A program made the translations under genes and the position numbers. 64,000 bases of DNA from Agriotes lineatus (lineage: Eukaryota; Arthropoda; Insecta; Coleoptera; Elateridae): assembly GCA_940337035.1 (NCBI GenBank), contig CALNHX010002305.1:62001-126000 (forward strand), read 5' to 3'. Below the pieces are notes generated by a model. The model was not told the DNA's origin. It saw only the letters and a program-made list of their open reading frames with translations, and did no database searches. Shown piece after piece: positions 1 through 11,462 of this stretch; within the stretch, counting starts at the first letter, position 1; every line of letters starts with the position of its first letter.

Positions 1-150
1 ACGACAAAATCACAGAGCTAAAATTATGCTCTATACACATACAGCAGTAAACAATAACCTGTAGCTAGTTCTTCTGCTTTTGCAACTGCAGGAGCTATGC
101 TTTCGTGTTTAACAAATAACGTACAGCATGTCTTATTATCGACGGCCTGG

Positions 151-242
151 TAGTCCAGTTACATTAGGATCCGCCTGCCGAAAAAATCCAAGTGGATTTT
201 TTCGGCAGATGCTGCGGTTTTCCGTCTAATGTAACTGGACTA
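151..242. repeat. Inverted repeat (hairpin) at the edge of a BEL/Pao fragment
   Basis: The outer arms begin tagtccagttacatta and close with the complementary taatgtaactggacta. The inner arms ctgccgaaaaaatcca and tggattttttcggcag meet at a loop of a few bases. A bulge on the right side makes the arms unequal. It overlaps the first codons of the BEL/Pao reading frame, so it may mark a rearranged junction rather than a mobile element. Confidence 0.7.
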
Positions 243-794
243 TGGGTTAAAGTCACAGATATTAACAATAACTGGCACAATGCTAGGGCAGTACTAGATT
301 CTGCATCCCACGCTAATTTCATTACCGAAGATTTGGCAAATAAATTGCAATTAAAAAGACAAACGGTTGCTACTACAGTAGTTGGACTAAATTCTAAAGC
401 TTCGCAGTGTAATTCCAGTAGTAACATTCAGATAGCATCATTACACAGTAATTTTAATATAAATATGAACTCTTTAGTTATTTTAAAAATTACTGAAAAT
501 TTACCTCTCGTGTCGTTTGATCGATCAAATTTCAACGTACTCAAAAACATCGGATTAGCTGATACTACTTTTAATAAATTCTTGCCCGTAGACATGTTAA
601 TCGGCGATGGTCATTTCTATGAACTATTGTGTATCGGCCAAATTAGCCTGGGCAAGAATCTGCCAATTTTACAGAAAACCCTATTGGGTTGGATAATTTC
701 TGGAATGTATCAAACGAAAGAGGTCTACGGCAGTAGCTTAATTTGTTCACATTTAACCACGATGCTTGGGCATTTTGAAAAACGTAAAATTTGA
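192..794 (+). pseudogene. BEL/Pao retrotransposon pol fragment (aspartic protease region)
   Basis: A 200-codon open frame with no ATG start (it opens at GTG) that resembles the protease segment of BEL/Pao polyproteins. Seen: a D-S-A-S motif near residue 36 in the context AVLDSASHANF, which matches the D-S/T-G/A active-site loop of retroviral-type aspartic proteases. DMLIGDGHFYEL lies near residues 134-145, and LQKTLLGWIISG near 160-171, a pattern that BEL/Pao polyproteins carry between protease and reverse transcriptase. In an intact element this enzyme matures Gag-Pol. No reverse transcriptase follows: the frame stops at 794 and the next kilobases are AT-rich without coding, so this is an internal fragment. 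A Gypsy-type protease is less likely because of the LIG-D and GWIISG motifs. Confidence 0.75.
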
Positions 795-2031
795 CGTATT
801 GACTTTTCTCTATAATTTATTCAGTTAATTCTTCAATCAAAGATCGTTCGTGCAAAACACTTGTCTAACCAGATTTGTTTTTTTTTATTTGCTATGATTG
901 CTAGAAAGCAATTAAACTCGGTTAAACCCTTAGGAAAAGAACCCTCAACGTTAAGCGTTCATGTCTTTACGTCAATTTCTTCTTGTTTAATTTAAGTAAT
1001 CAATTGTTTATAAAATTGTAATCTTTCCAACAAGAGTTGAGCACTCGTGATTCTACGGTTGAAAAATACATATTAATATTTTATATAACATTGACGTATT
1101 TCGAAGTTTGATCATTGAATGAAAAATCCTGAAACATACTACGTATTATTGAGAAAAAGTAACTTACTGGAGTATCTTCTAGTATATATCGAATTGTCGA
1201 TTTAAAAATTCATAGGGTTACTACATTAAAGTAAAATGCTGTACAATCTTGCAATAAAATATTTAAAGTGATTCAATCAAAAAAGTTAAGCGGCAAAAAG
1301 TTATACTTAGTTTTTGAAAATTAGGGGGAATTTCTGCCAGTCTATTCCCGTTGTTTGTTAGTTTTTTATTTCAATAAAGAAAAGTGATGCTTATACAGTA
1401 TCCGGTCAAAATTGTTTTTTTGTAACACTACACAGGGTGATTTATAAGGTTGGGCACAAGCTTCGACAGATGATTTCTAACACTATCTTTAGTTGGGATT
1501 AACCGATAATCGGTATCGGCCATATTGGCTGAATTAGGTATATATCGGTATCGACCAAAACACCTGTATCAGTCGATCCCTAATGTTTAGTAAAAAACTG
1601 TATATGAACCCATTAAGAAGTTGACACTGGAGAAAAAACATTTCTAGTGTGAACTTTAGTAGCCATATCTTCTTAACGAAACAATTTTACAAGATAGGTT
1701 GTGTACAAGTTTTACTTACAATATTACCGCTAAAATTGTTTTTTAAATTAGTTACTAAATAAACAAATTTGCACGTAAGTCGTGTAATTGTCCAACAAAT
1801 AAGCCTGCGCCGATCGGATAGACACTTCATCTTCTCTAACCTAAAAGTAAAATATAGTTGACCCAGTTTTAAAGGCAGCAATTTGTTCTTTCATAGCCAT
1901 ACTAGATAAGATTAATTTTTGATCATATATCAACACAGACTGCTACGTCTACGTAGTATTTGCAAAATTCTTTAAATTTTTATTTATTGATATCGAACTG
2001 AAGCTGTATATTTAACGTTTTCTTTTTGCAG
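795..2031. other. AT-rich stretch without recognisable gene
   Basis: No open frame of interest. Around 1496-1582 the motif atcggtatcg recurs twice in a block ending cagtcgatccctaatg, which could be a small decayed MITE, but I could not match two termini. Otherwise nothing is seen. Confidence 0.5.
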
Positions 2032-2457
2032 GTCATCAAGTTCGTCAAGAAGTTTTAAAATCTCTTCGGACAAAGAGACATGGACCATCAACCAGTAAGG
2101 TGCAGTTGAATCCCTATGTAGTTTGAAATAGAGTTTCTGTTCCGAAGGGTTCCAGGGTTTCAAGTAAATCGTCATTTTTCCATCCCAATGTGTCACACCG
2201 AAAGAAACAAAAAATAAAGGGTAAGAGCCACATACGTGTTCATTTCTTCGTACTTGTTAACCTACTAATAAATTGTACATTCGCTAATGGAATATCTTTC
2301 TTTAGCCCGCCGTAGTCGATACGTGTCGCCAAAAACACCAGAAAATAACCTTTGATGATTGGACAGAAGAACAAGAGAACGCAACGACGGAGTACTTTCA
2401 AATTGTATTCGAGCTAATTTGAGGAATCACATCGATTATGGAAATTTAAAACCAGAT
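2032..2457 (+). pseudogene. Possible two-exon decayed gene fragment
   Basis: Two blocks look like exons. The first (2032-2220) follows a pyrimidine tract ending tttttgcag and ends at gtaaga. The second (2306-2457) follows tatctttctttag and ends at gtatgt. One frame of block one reads a basic, serine-rich peptide (for example KVQLNPYVV before an in-frame stop, then KGSRVSSKSSFFHPN). Block two contains two adjacent stops in its best frame, then RRTRERNDGVLSNCIRANL. I do not recognise the family. The intron-like signals could be chance in AT-rich DNA. Confidence 0.22.
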
Positions 2458-2524
2458 GTATGTACTATAATTTAATTATTTTATTATCTTATTAATAACG
2501 TTTCTAATCAATAGTAATATAACT

Positions 2525-3075
2525 AGGGCTAGACATACTACCGATACTTTTGCACACGCGAAGGGTCGAGTGCTGGTTGCAATGGAAATTGTCCCGAGGG
2601 CAGTTTTCTAAGGGCACCCAGCACGATGACTCTTGGCACGGGCAAAATTATATGTGAGTGTGTCGCCTGCGTTTATATTTTGAAGATTATTACACACAGC
2701 TGTCGCATGACAAATATACAATGAGAACCATGCATTTTTTTAAAATCGACCGATCTCGAACTGATTTCCTGATGAGCTCCTTAGTGCTAATTATCGACCC
2801 CGTAGATGGTGTGATAATTAGAAATAGAAATGCAAGTAACAAGCAATTTGAGTTTTTTGGCATTATTAGATCAATTTTAAATCATAATTCGTATACGCGT
2901 TTTGTGTAATAATCTTCAAAATATAACCGCGGGTGACACACTTGCATATAATTTTGCCCGTGCCAAGAATCATCGTGCTGGGTGCCCTTAGAAAACTGCC
3001 CTCGGGACAATTTTCATTGCAACCAGCACTCGACCCTTGGCGTATGCAAAATTATCGGTAAGTATGTCTCGCCCT
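2525..3075. mobile_element. Foldback/MITE with ~160 bp inverted ends
   Basis: The left arm (2525 to about 2690) starts agggctagacatactacc and runs through ggtcgagtgctggttgcaa to attttgaagattatta. The right arm (about 2905-3075) is its reverse complement, ending ggtaagtatgtctcgccct. The unique interior of about 210 bp is open in one frame but shows no known protein. No convincing target duplication is seen. Confidence 0.75.
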
Positions 3076-3110
3076 TGTTATATTAATTACTATGTATTAT
3101 TACACCTACT

Positions 3111-3294
3111 GCCGGTCTTATAAAAACCACTAATCTGACATTAACTTTAATTCGCTGTTAAAAGAAACAAAAGCGCATCAAAACGTCAGTGCTTATGACA
3201 TTTTATTCATTAGTAAACAAATTTTGATGCGCTTTTGTTTATTTTAACAGCGAATTAAAGTTAACGTCAGATTAGTGGCCTTTATAAGACCGGC
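3111..3294. mobile_element. Palindromic MITE, family copy 1
   Basis: Nearly the whole 184 bp is an inverted repeat. It starts gccggtcttataaa, ends tttataagaccggc, and has arms including aactttaattcgctgtt and its complement. A second copy lies at 53,844-53,989 in the same window, with the same ends and shorter arms. Confidence 0.85.
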
Positions 3295-3298
3295 TGCT

Positions 3299-3540
3299 AA
3301 TGCCTATACAAATTATGATTTAAAATTGATCTAATAATGCCAAAAAACTCAAATTGCTTGTTTCTTGCATTTCTATTTCAAATTATGACACCATCTACGG
3401 GGTCGATAATTAGCACTAGGAAGTTTAACGGTTTCCCTAGGCAGCTTATCAGGTAATCAGTTTGGGATTGGTCGATTTAAAAAAAATGCATGGTCCTGAT
3501 TGGATGATATCTATCATGTGACAGTTGTGTGTAATATTAG
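3299..3540 (-). repeat. Inverted copy of the interior of the 2525-3075 element
   Basis: Blocks such as accatctacggggtcgataa and tgccaaaaaactcaaattgc are the reverse complement of the interior at 2660-2900. The palindromic MITE at 3111-3294 therefore sits between a foldback element and an inverted partial copy of the same family. Confidence 0.7.
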
Positions 3541-3730
3541 TAATCTACTTAATGCTCTGGACCTCTTGAGAAGTAGTATCACCGCGTAGTGAAATTTACT
3601 GCAAAACGTGCTTTTTAGACATTTGAACGTATTTAAAAATTAAACTAGATATTTCGAATTTTTGGATGCAGAATTTTTTAATGACTAAATGTGTTCCAAT
3701 AGGTATCCATTAAAAATTATGTCATCTAGC

Positions 3731-3855
3731 ATGGCTATGAAATAGTTCCTAATTTATGAATGCAACAACGTTATACTATACTATGTCAAGTTTAACATTT
3801 GATTTTTAAGTGACTTATAGTTTCATTCAGAAATTAGGAACTATTCCATAGCCAT
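3731..3855. mobile_element. Small MITE with ~32 bp inverted ends
   Basis: Left end atggctatgaaatagttcct; right end is the near complement, aggaactattccatagccat. About 125 bp long, no coding content. Confidence 0.7.
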
Positions 3856-4641
3856 AACTACTTACTTAAATACTTATATTATTAACAGCTTTAAACATTT
3901 GTAGGTTCGACTGATAACGGTACTTTGCACTCCGAAGTCTTTAATGGCATTAAAAACCCCTTTTAGAGATGCCATACGACTGCGAAAAGTGTCATCGTTC
4001 CCGGAGATACGAGAAGCCAACTTGCAGTACCCCTCTTTGCAGTGTGAAACCTCGACTGTTATAAAAACGACCGTGTACAACATCATACGAAACAACAAGC
4101 GTTCGTAATCCACATGGTCATTATTATTTGAAAGTTGTTTTATTTTGGTTTACCGATATTGCTATTTTTAAATTATTGCATTATTTGTGGTTTATTATCT
4201 GTTAGTTACTAAATCATGTTTTTATGTTTGTAAACTGATTTTTTCTACAACCGTGTCTAAAGTAGATACTTTGAACACGTTAGTTAGTTTGTAACGTGTC
4301 AATTTTTAAAACGCAGTGCATAAAAAATTCTTTACAAACCTTGGAGCGTAAAAGTAAGATGTATTTTGGGTTACGTATGATAAAAAAAGTGAAATGTTCG
4401 GTTGTAGAAGAAATCTAGTATGCAATAGTGTGTAAAAGGTCTTTTTTGCATAGTGATCGTTAAAGTCGTTTTTTTTTAACGAAAAATTGTATTGCAAGTT
4501 CCACTTTTTTTAATGCAAAAATCGTGAAAAAAAGTACGCTTTTTTTACTATTTTATTGAAATGTCAATTTGACGGTTGTCAATTCCGAAGTCCTTTTCGA
4601 CTAAATTTCGACCAAGAGATCACTATCCAAAAAAACTACGT

Positions 4642-5860
4642 GTACAGGGTGTTTTTTTTTCGTTGATATTATAGTGTAAATACTAAAGGTTAAGAGATAC
4701 AAAAAAAGTAGTATACGTGTCTCGTCCTCTTTTTTAGTGGTTAGTTTAATGGCGTAATCAAAACTACGCTAACTAGATTTGTTTAGGAAATACAGGGTGA
4801 TTCTCAAAATCTGCTGTTTTTTGTAATCTCTTGTAACTTCTTAATTAGCGGAGTTACAAAAAAAAAATTGTAAATATAAAAAACATGCGAGTTTTTACGT
4901 AGATCCAGCGGCGTACTTAAAAAAATTATAAGGGTTTTGATTTTTGAGACATTTAGAAAATTATCATTTTTTAATAAGATCTGTATCTGGATAGCTCATA
5001 AAATTACATTTCTTTTTACCATTGCAACGATATATAATGCTTAATATTTTATTTTATTGTAAATAGCGAAAATACCAAAAAACCCAAAACAATTAAGATT
5101 TTTTTTAGTGGTCCATAGATTGAGTCACCATTATTTTTGTTTTAGAATGACATTTCAACGTTTTTGATTTAATGACAGTTAATACTAGTTTTATAATATT
5201 CTAAAATCGTAAGCAAGAATATCTTAAAATCAAAATTTTGCATAATTATGATTTGGAAAAAAAAGAATATTTGTCCCATATTAATTATGAATTAGAAAAA
5301 ATTGGAGTTTTATACCACATCTACAAAAATCTTTTTTCGCTTGTTGACACTTTCCTATTTCGAAAAAAACGTTGAAATGTCATTACCAAAAACAATTACG
5401 ATTCAATCCATGGCCAACTAAAAAGATCGTATTATTTTGGGTTTTTTTGGTATTTTCGCTATTTAGGATAAAATAGAATAATAAGTATTATATATCGTTG
5501 CAATGGTAAAAAACAATGTAATTTTATGAGCTACCCAGATATAGGGTTTCCCATTAAAAAAATGATAATTTTCAAAATATCTCAAAAATACCCACCCTTA
5601 TAATTTTTTCAAGTACACCGTTGGATTCTACGTAAAACGTTGCATGTTTCTTATATTTACAATTCTCCGCTAATTACGAAGTTACAAGAGATTACAAAAT
5701 ACAGCCTGTATTTCCTAAACAAATCTAGTTAGCGTAGTTCTGATTATGCCATTAACCTAACCACTAAAAAAGAGGACACGACATGTATACTAGTTTTTTT
5801 GTATTTCTTACCCATTAGTATGTACCCTATAATATCAACGAAAAAAAAAACAACCTGTAC
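4642..5860. mobile_element. 1.2 kb foldback element with ~500 bp inverted arms
   Basis: Termini are gtacagggtg and the complementary cctgtac. Arms run from 4642 to about 5180 and from about 5360 to 5860, sharing blocks such as aatctagttagcgtagtt, cgttgcaatggtaaaaa and aacgttgaaatgtcatt in opposite orientation. The unpaired centre is about 180 bp. There is no open frame, so it would be nonautonomous. Confidence 0.85.
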
Positions 5861-7279
5861 AACACGTTTTGAAAGTCCTCACTCGCGTTTTAATTCTACT
5901 CCATTCGTGCCGAAAGAGTAGCTTTACGCGCTTGTATCATAAATTACTACTATAGAACTTCAATTCTACTTGCCTGCTAATCTAATGAAGGTATTATGTT
6001 TTTTAAGATATTTTTTAGAAATTGTCAACTGGTAACTAACTATTGCTTTTGGTTTTTTGGCTGACCATTATTTTTACCAAATGCTTTTCTGTTATTTAAC
6101 AAAAAGTTGTCAACACGATTAGCAGTTTTGTAATTTTTTTAAATTGCTATTTTCTTATTGTATCACTTTTAAAATATGATTTTGTTAGATTTTAGTTTGG
6201 ATAATTAAAAATGCATGTGTGTACTTTTTACCATTTAAATTATATGGTTTCTTCACTGTATTTTAATATTTCCATTGTAAACATTGCCAAAGGTGTTCCA
6301 TGTAATATTTTAGATTATTATTAAGTAAAAATACGTTGAAGTGTACTTTTGTTATATTTTGTATTTGAATGTAAATAGGAAATGGCTTACTAAATAAAAT
6401 ATAAAAATGGATTTACTTGTTTCATTATATCTAGATATTTATTAATACGATGTGCTGATATTGGTTTTTTTCTGAATAATTGGTATATTATGCTACTCGA
6501 GAGATTTTAATAGTATTTGTTATTTGTTTAATAATTAAGGGGTTAGAGCACTTTGAAATTGTGAGAAGTGCATCTAGTTGAAGGGAATACTCAAATTTAT
6601 TAGAATAAAAAGGATACAACTGATTTTTATATAAAATCTGGAACATTTTAATCATCTAATACTTGGAGCTTTAAAATTACTTAACTTTAAGCAATGGTAA
6701 TTATTGTTGGCGAATTTGATATTAATTCAATGGTGAAACTGTGATTAGAAGCTGTAAAAGTTTTATGAATAATGCAGGGTCCACGAACTAGTGAGACCTA
6801 CTTAAAATAGGTTTTTGGACCCTGTACAAGTTGATAAACACGTTTCTTCAATAATAATTTGTCTAACATTACCTATGCATCATTAATTTTAAACCTTAAA
6901 TTAACAAAAATTGCCAAAAAACGAATTTTGTGACAACATACATATTGTGACATATATTAAACAAAGGGGGGAGTGGAGACTAAATTAATTCATTCATTCA
7001 TGTAGTTCTGCACTTCACATAACAAATTTTATAATATTTAACACCTGTTAGTTATGTATAAACAATTTGTAGTAACATTTTCCACATATTTCATGAATAA
7101 ACTTAAAACTAAGATTTTCAATGCTTTTAATACTACATCCCGCCATTATTTTTGGCTCGGTTCATGCAAGTTAAACAACTGTTTTACCGACAGCTCACAA
7201 CTACCATTTATTATGTCTATTAGCCCATACAACGATTTTATTTCCCGCTAAAACTCGCATCGTCGTATGTGGGAAACGA

Positions 7280-7316
<37 letters not shown>

Positions 7317-8136
7317 ACAGGAAATGTATGAAACCTAGGAATTGTATACAATTCCTAGGAAATGTATATATGTATATAATGCCGAGCCAATTTAGGAAAT
7401 GTGTAAAATAATTAATGAAAGGTTCTTTAATACATACATTTTACACCTGCAGTGACCTTGTCAGCCATGACCTAAATTGTACAAATTAACAACTTTTAAA
7501 CTGATTTTAATTGTGTCTGTGTATTTTAACGTGTAATTATAACAATCAGTAGTACGTAGTGTGCTTCTAAGATTAAGAAGAAATGAGGCTTCACCAATTC
7601 CTTTCATATTTAAATTATAAATTTTCCATCAACACATGTTAACAGCTTTAAGGTTGTACACTAGTATTTTGCGGCATTGAAAATGGAATAAAATAAAAAA
7701 TTCCGAAACGTCTGCGACAGAATACAATGTGGTTTTAATTTCCTAACCAACAAAGCTCTGAATATTGTGCCCAGTACTGAGGGTTGGATGTTCTTCCGCT
7801 CCCAGTCAACATATTAAACTATTATATATATATATATATATCTTCTGCGAAGTCAAAATAACGAACGATAGTACCCCAATGCAAATTCAAAACATGAATA
7901 ATTTGCAAGCCGAACTAAAACGTCGTATTGATAGAAGCGAAAATGGAATAACTAGTAAATATGTTATAAATAATTAAAGATAAATAAAAAAATTAACGTG
8001 GGTTTTCTGAAAATGGCAGTTTTTTCGCTTCTAAACCAACAAACCTTGCTATCGGCCATATAAGTATGCAATTGTTTTATTATTATTGGTGTTCCCTTTC
8101 TGCAAAACTGCACTGACGTATATAGTCAACTGAGTC
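5861..8136. other. AT-rich intergenic DNA with microsatellites
   Basis: No gene recognised. It contains a small inverted repeat at about 6776-6828 (gcagggtcca facing ttggaccctgt), a TA microsatellite at 7283-7312, a perfect 26 bp palindrome at 7334-7359 and a second TA run near 7824-7842. Open frames at 7054 and 7765 have no family-like features. Confidence 0.5.
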
Positions 8137-8137
8137 A

Positions 8138-8395
8138 TTGAGGCCTGTTAGCATATTACCTGCTGCGTCTAAAACATTAGAAAAAATCGTCTGTAGCCAG
8201 TTACTAGCTCACATGAATAATCACAATATTCTTTCTTTAGTACAATCGGGTTTTCGAAAAGCACCACAGCACTTGTACCCTTTTCTAAAGATTACCAACG
8301 ACTTGGGAAGACCTATTGACGAATCACAAGTTACGTTGCTTGTCCTGCTATATTATAGCAAGGCATTCGATACTATTAATTACAGGTTTGCTTGT
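8138..8395 (+). pseudogene. LINE reverse transcriptase fragment, N-terminal part
   Basis: The frame reads RPVSILPAASKTLEKIV, then QSGFRKAP, then VTLLVLLYYSKAFDTINY. These match RT motifs 1, 2 and the A motif of non-LTR retrotransposons, where the usual F/L-D-Y-S-K-A-F-D has its first aspartate replaced by tyrosine (YYSKAFD). No ATG start. The frame breaks off just after the A motif, and the RT continues 2.5 kb downstream at 10,923. That places an insertion of about 2.5 kb here. Jockey/CR1 group is the likely clade; the finer assignment is uncertain. Confidence 0.75.
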
Positions 8396-10922
8396 TAGCT
8401 GTATTTTCCTTAAATATTTTCAAATATCGTAACGCTATGAGAGTATATTTGAGAGCCCGCCAGATAGACTCAGTAGAGACTGTGAGCAGTTTTTAAATGA
8501 TGTAATTACTAAATATAATGAGCGCCAACAAGTCTTTCAACTACAACCAATATACTCAGATACGTCGAGAACTTATAAACTCAGTTTAATCACAGCAGGC
8601 TATAACACAATATCTGAAATACAGAAGGTAGCAGTAACGAAACCAGACAATGAATGATATAAACATTGCATTAGATTTATTAACTCACAAAATAATTTTT
8701 GTTGGAAAATTTTTGTAAAAACTGAATATGTTGTTCTTTGGAACCCCATAAAGGCAATGGCATTGATCAAAATTAAAATCGCACTCTGGTTGAGTGATGT
8801 CCTATAAATAGGACGCTGGGAGGATGTGTTCATATTTGTGTTAATAAAAATAAAATTCGAAAATTGAGAAAATGGCATATTTCTCAAAAACTAACAAAGC
8901 TAAGTAAGTATAAGGGTCATAGCAAGAATAAAAAGCATTGGCAAGCAAAAATTAAACATTTTTTAAAAAATATAGGATCTAAAAAAAGCAATTTCTATTT
9001 GTTTTTCTAAGATATTTTGGAAAAGGCACAGTGCACAAGGTAACGGTACACTTGCTGCAAAATATCTCAAGTATACTAGAGCAATTTGGATATTGCCAAT
9101 GTCGTTGTTTTCAACATTTTTCAGACAATTACCTTTTTTATGGTACCGAACATCATCAGAAACCATAGGTTTGAATGTCAAAGAAAAGAAAGCTAAGCGG
9201 TATACCTTTTAGGATTCGTTTACCGTATTCAAGGTATTACACTGCAAGAACTTCTGTGTAATCCATTATGAAAATTGATTTTTTGCCGTGAGTATTTTGG
9301 TATAAAAGAGATGCATTTACAACAGCCATATCAGTAATGCGGGTCACTAAGCACCAATACCACTTTTCTCCTCTTACCGAAATACCATGTTTTCTAAAAG
9401 TCAATTATGTTGATCATCACCCTCATATATAAGCTATAATTATAGATCAGCGTTGGTTGAGGAACGGCACCACGTTTATTTTTGTTTTACCCATCGAGGA
9501 GCAGACGCTAATGTTTCAATTGTACCAAAGTTTTTTTCAATGTCACATATTTACTGTTGTTCCACTTTGCATTCTTATTCATTATTACCACTTTACAATC
9601 AAATCTGAAAACAAAATTCGCTGTAACGCCCAGCGTCATATTTATAGGACAGCAAACCTTCCAGATTCGCAGACAATAATTCAATAAAAAATAAACTAAA
9701 TTTATATTTGTCATAATAAACTTGATCTTACAGCATGCTAAAAAAATATTTAGTTATGTGGTGTGGTTTACACGAAATCACCAAAACAAGCTTATGGTGT
9801 GATGAATAAAAAAACACAATATAGTCACATCGAAAGGCGGGACACAAATACTAATTCTTGAAAATTAAGTAGCGCTCGATAAACCCTTGTGCTTCTATTT
9901 TTAGCCGGCACATACCCGGAACCAATCAATTACCCCGAAATTGCCGTAAAAAATTCCTACACACATTGTTCTCTGAATAAGACGCTGGGCGTTAATGGGT
10001 TAAGCAACGCTGCATAAGTAGCCAGTACAGAAATTTCTTAGGGCGCTACTTACTCGAAAGGTGCACCCCTAAATAACGTTAATATAGTAGTGATTAGCAC
10101 AATTCAATACGAAAACTAAGATTAAACCAGTAAAATGTAAAATAACATACTAAGAACAGCTTCAGGTTCTTTTACATTGCTTGCGGTACAAATATCATTA
10201 CCGCGGATCATTAGGTCGTACGCTACTTATCTGAGGGATTCATGCTTCTGCAGGGGGTGAATTAAATAGCCTCCAAACGGGCCATTACAGCTGCTGTTGC
10301 AGGTGGAGGATGATGGCAAACGTCACTATCAGAGCACTCAGGCTATGGCTCAAAAACAAACTAGACTCCCAGAAGCAGTGGGGTAAACACGCCTTCTTAA
10401 GTAGGTGAAATCGCTGAAGTTTATACAACTCTCGGGTGATGCTAAAAATGGCGAACGAAATTCAGCTACATGCATTACGTTACCAAAATCGAAAATGAGT
10501 AATCACTCACCCTGTAATTACAAGCGATGGCCAAGACGACTAACGACTTGCAATAAATGATACGTCTAAAAGACGTGGACGTATTTGTCCCACGTACGTG
10601 TCCAAGCCCAGAGTCCGCATCAAGTAAAGCTTGCACGAAGAACCTCTTTAAACTACCCGAAGTTAAGGGCGAAATTTAGAGCACAAAGCATCACAGGGAT
10701 GCTGCCGGCTGGCGCCACTTTTTGAAAGAGAAATACAACAAAAACAAAACGAACAGCTTGAAGCAACTGCTGAAGTCTGACGGTAAAGCAGATTACCATA
10801 TAACAGCGCGGGCGGAGAATAAAGCTGCGTTCGCACGACGACCGCGTTGAAAAGAAGAAGCGTTTACTCGGCAAAGAATTATGCACAAATTAAATTCCAA
10901 TTACGCTTTGTACACGTAACAT
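8396..10922. mobile_element. ~2.5 kb of inserted DNA including a piggyBac relic
   Basis: This block separates two halves of one RT. A candidate right end is the motif gacgctgggcgttaatggg followed by TTAA at 10,000-10,003, the expected piggyBac target. Related copies of the gacgctggg motif lie near 8812 and, inverted, near 9625-9645. The left boundary and the nature of 10,004-10,922 (no family recognised) remain unclear, so more than one insertion may be present. Confidence 0.5.
8960..9480 (-). pseudogene. piggyBac-type transposase relic
   Basis: Read leftward with frameshifts, the DNA gives ISVRGEKWYWCLVTRITDMA followed by VVNASLLYQNTHGKKS. This matches the conserved late part of piggyBac transposases, where a basic R-G-x-K-W-W/Y stretch precedes a hydrophobic D-x-A-V-x-N-A segment. 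Just upstream, NYSLYM followed by a degraded D-Q-H motif fits the M-G-G-V-D-x-x-D block. At least two stops and two frame changes are present. The enzyme would cut and paste DNA at TTAA. This copy cannot. Confidence 0.6.
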
Positions 10923-11462
10923 TCTTTTAGCTAAACTCCGGTTTTACGGCTGCGATGATACTGCATGTAAATGGATATGGAGCTATCTTTCTGGGCGTAT
11001 ACAGCAAGTTATAATTTTATTCGTAGAACTGGATGTTGCCCAAGGAGTACACCTAAGTAGTATTCTTAGCCCTATTCTTTTTGCATTATTTACCGCCGAT
11101 CTCGCTGAATATTTGACTGTCAGCTGCAATGTACATCTGTACGCGGATGAGGCACAATTATACTTTACCCATAGGATCCACCTCAAATTAACTACGCTAT
11201 GGAGATTATGAAGCAGAATTTATCTACCATCTCATTGTGGTCGAAGAACAATGGTTTTACTATCAATCCATCAAAATCAGTGGTTATGTGCTTTGGTTCA
11301 CCCATAATACTAGATAGAGCGCTTTCTTATCTTAACACTAACATTGTGATCGGTGATAGTATTATAACGTTCTCCAACTGTGCTCGATTGCAATTTAAAT
11401 TTCGAATCACATATAACAAAAAAGTGCAAATCATGTTTTGCGAAACTGTCTTCTTTGTATAA
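10923..11462 (+). pseudogene. LINE reverse transcriptase fragment, C-terminal part
   Basis: This continues the RT begun at 8138. It reads LAKLRFYGCDDTACKW, then LDVAQGVHLSSILSPILFAL, matching the V-P-Q-G-S-x-L-S/G-P motif with changes. NVHLYADEAQLY replaces the catalytic Y-A-D-D with Y-A-D-E. After a stop, IMKQNLSTISLWSKNNGFTI then NPSKSVVMCFG give the following motifs (W-x-x-x-N-x-L-x-x-N-x-x-K-x). Stops and the D-to-E change show that it is dead. Confidence 0.75.

Noticed and set aside
3874..4113. Open frame on both strands with protein-like composition
   Set aside because: The leftward frame opens at GTG, the rightward frame lacks a start, and neither shows a known motif; I could not decide between them and list neither as a gene.
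7283..7312. TA microsatellite as a regulatory site
   Set aside because: Simple repeats of this kind are common in AT-rich insect DNA and nothing nearby depends on it.
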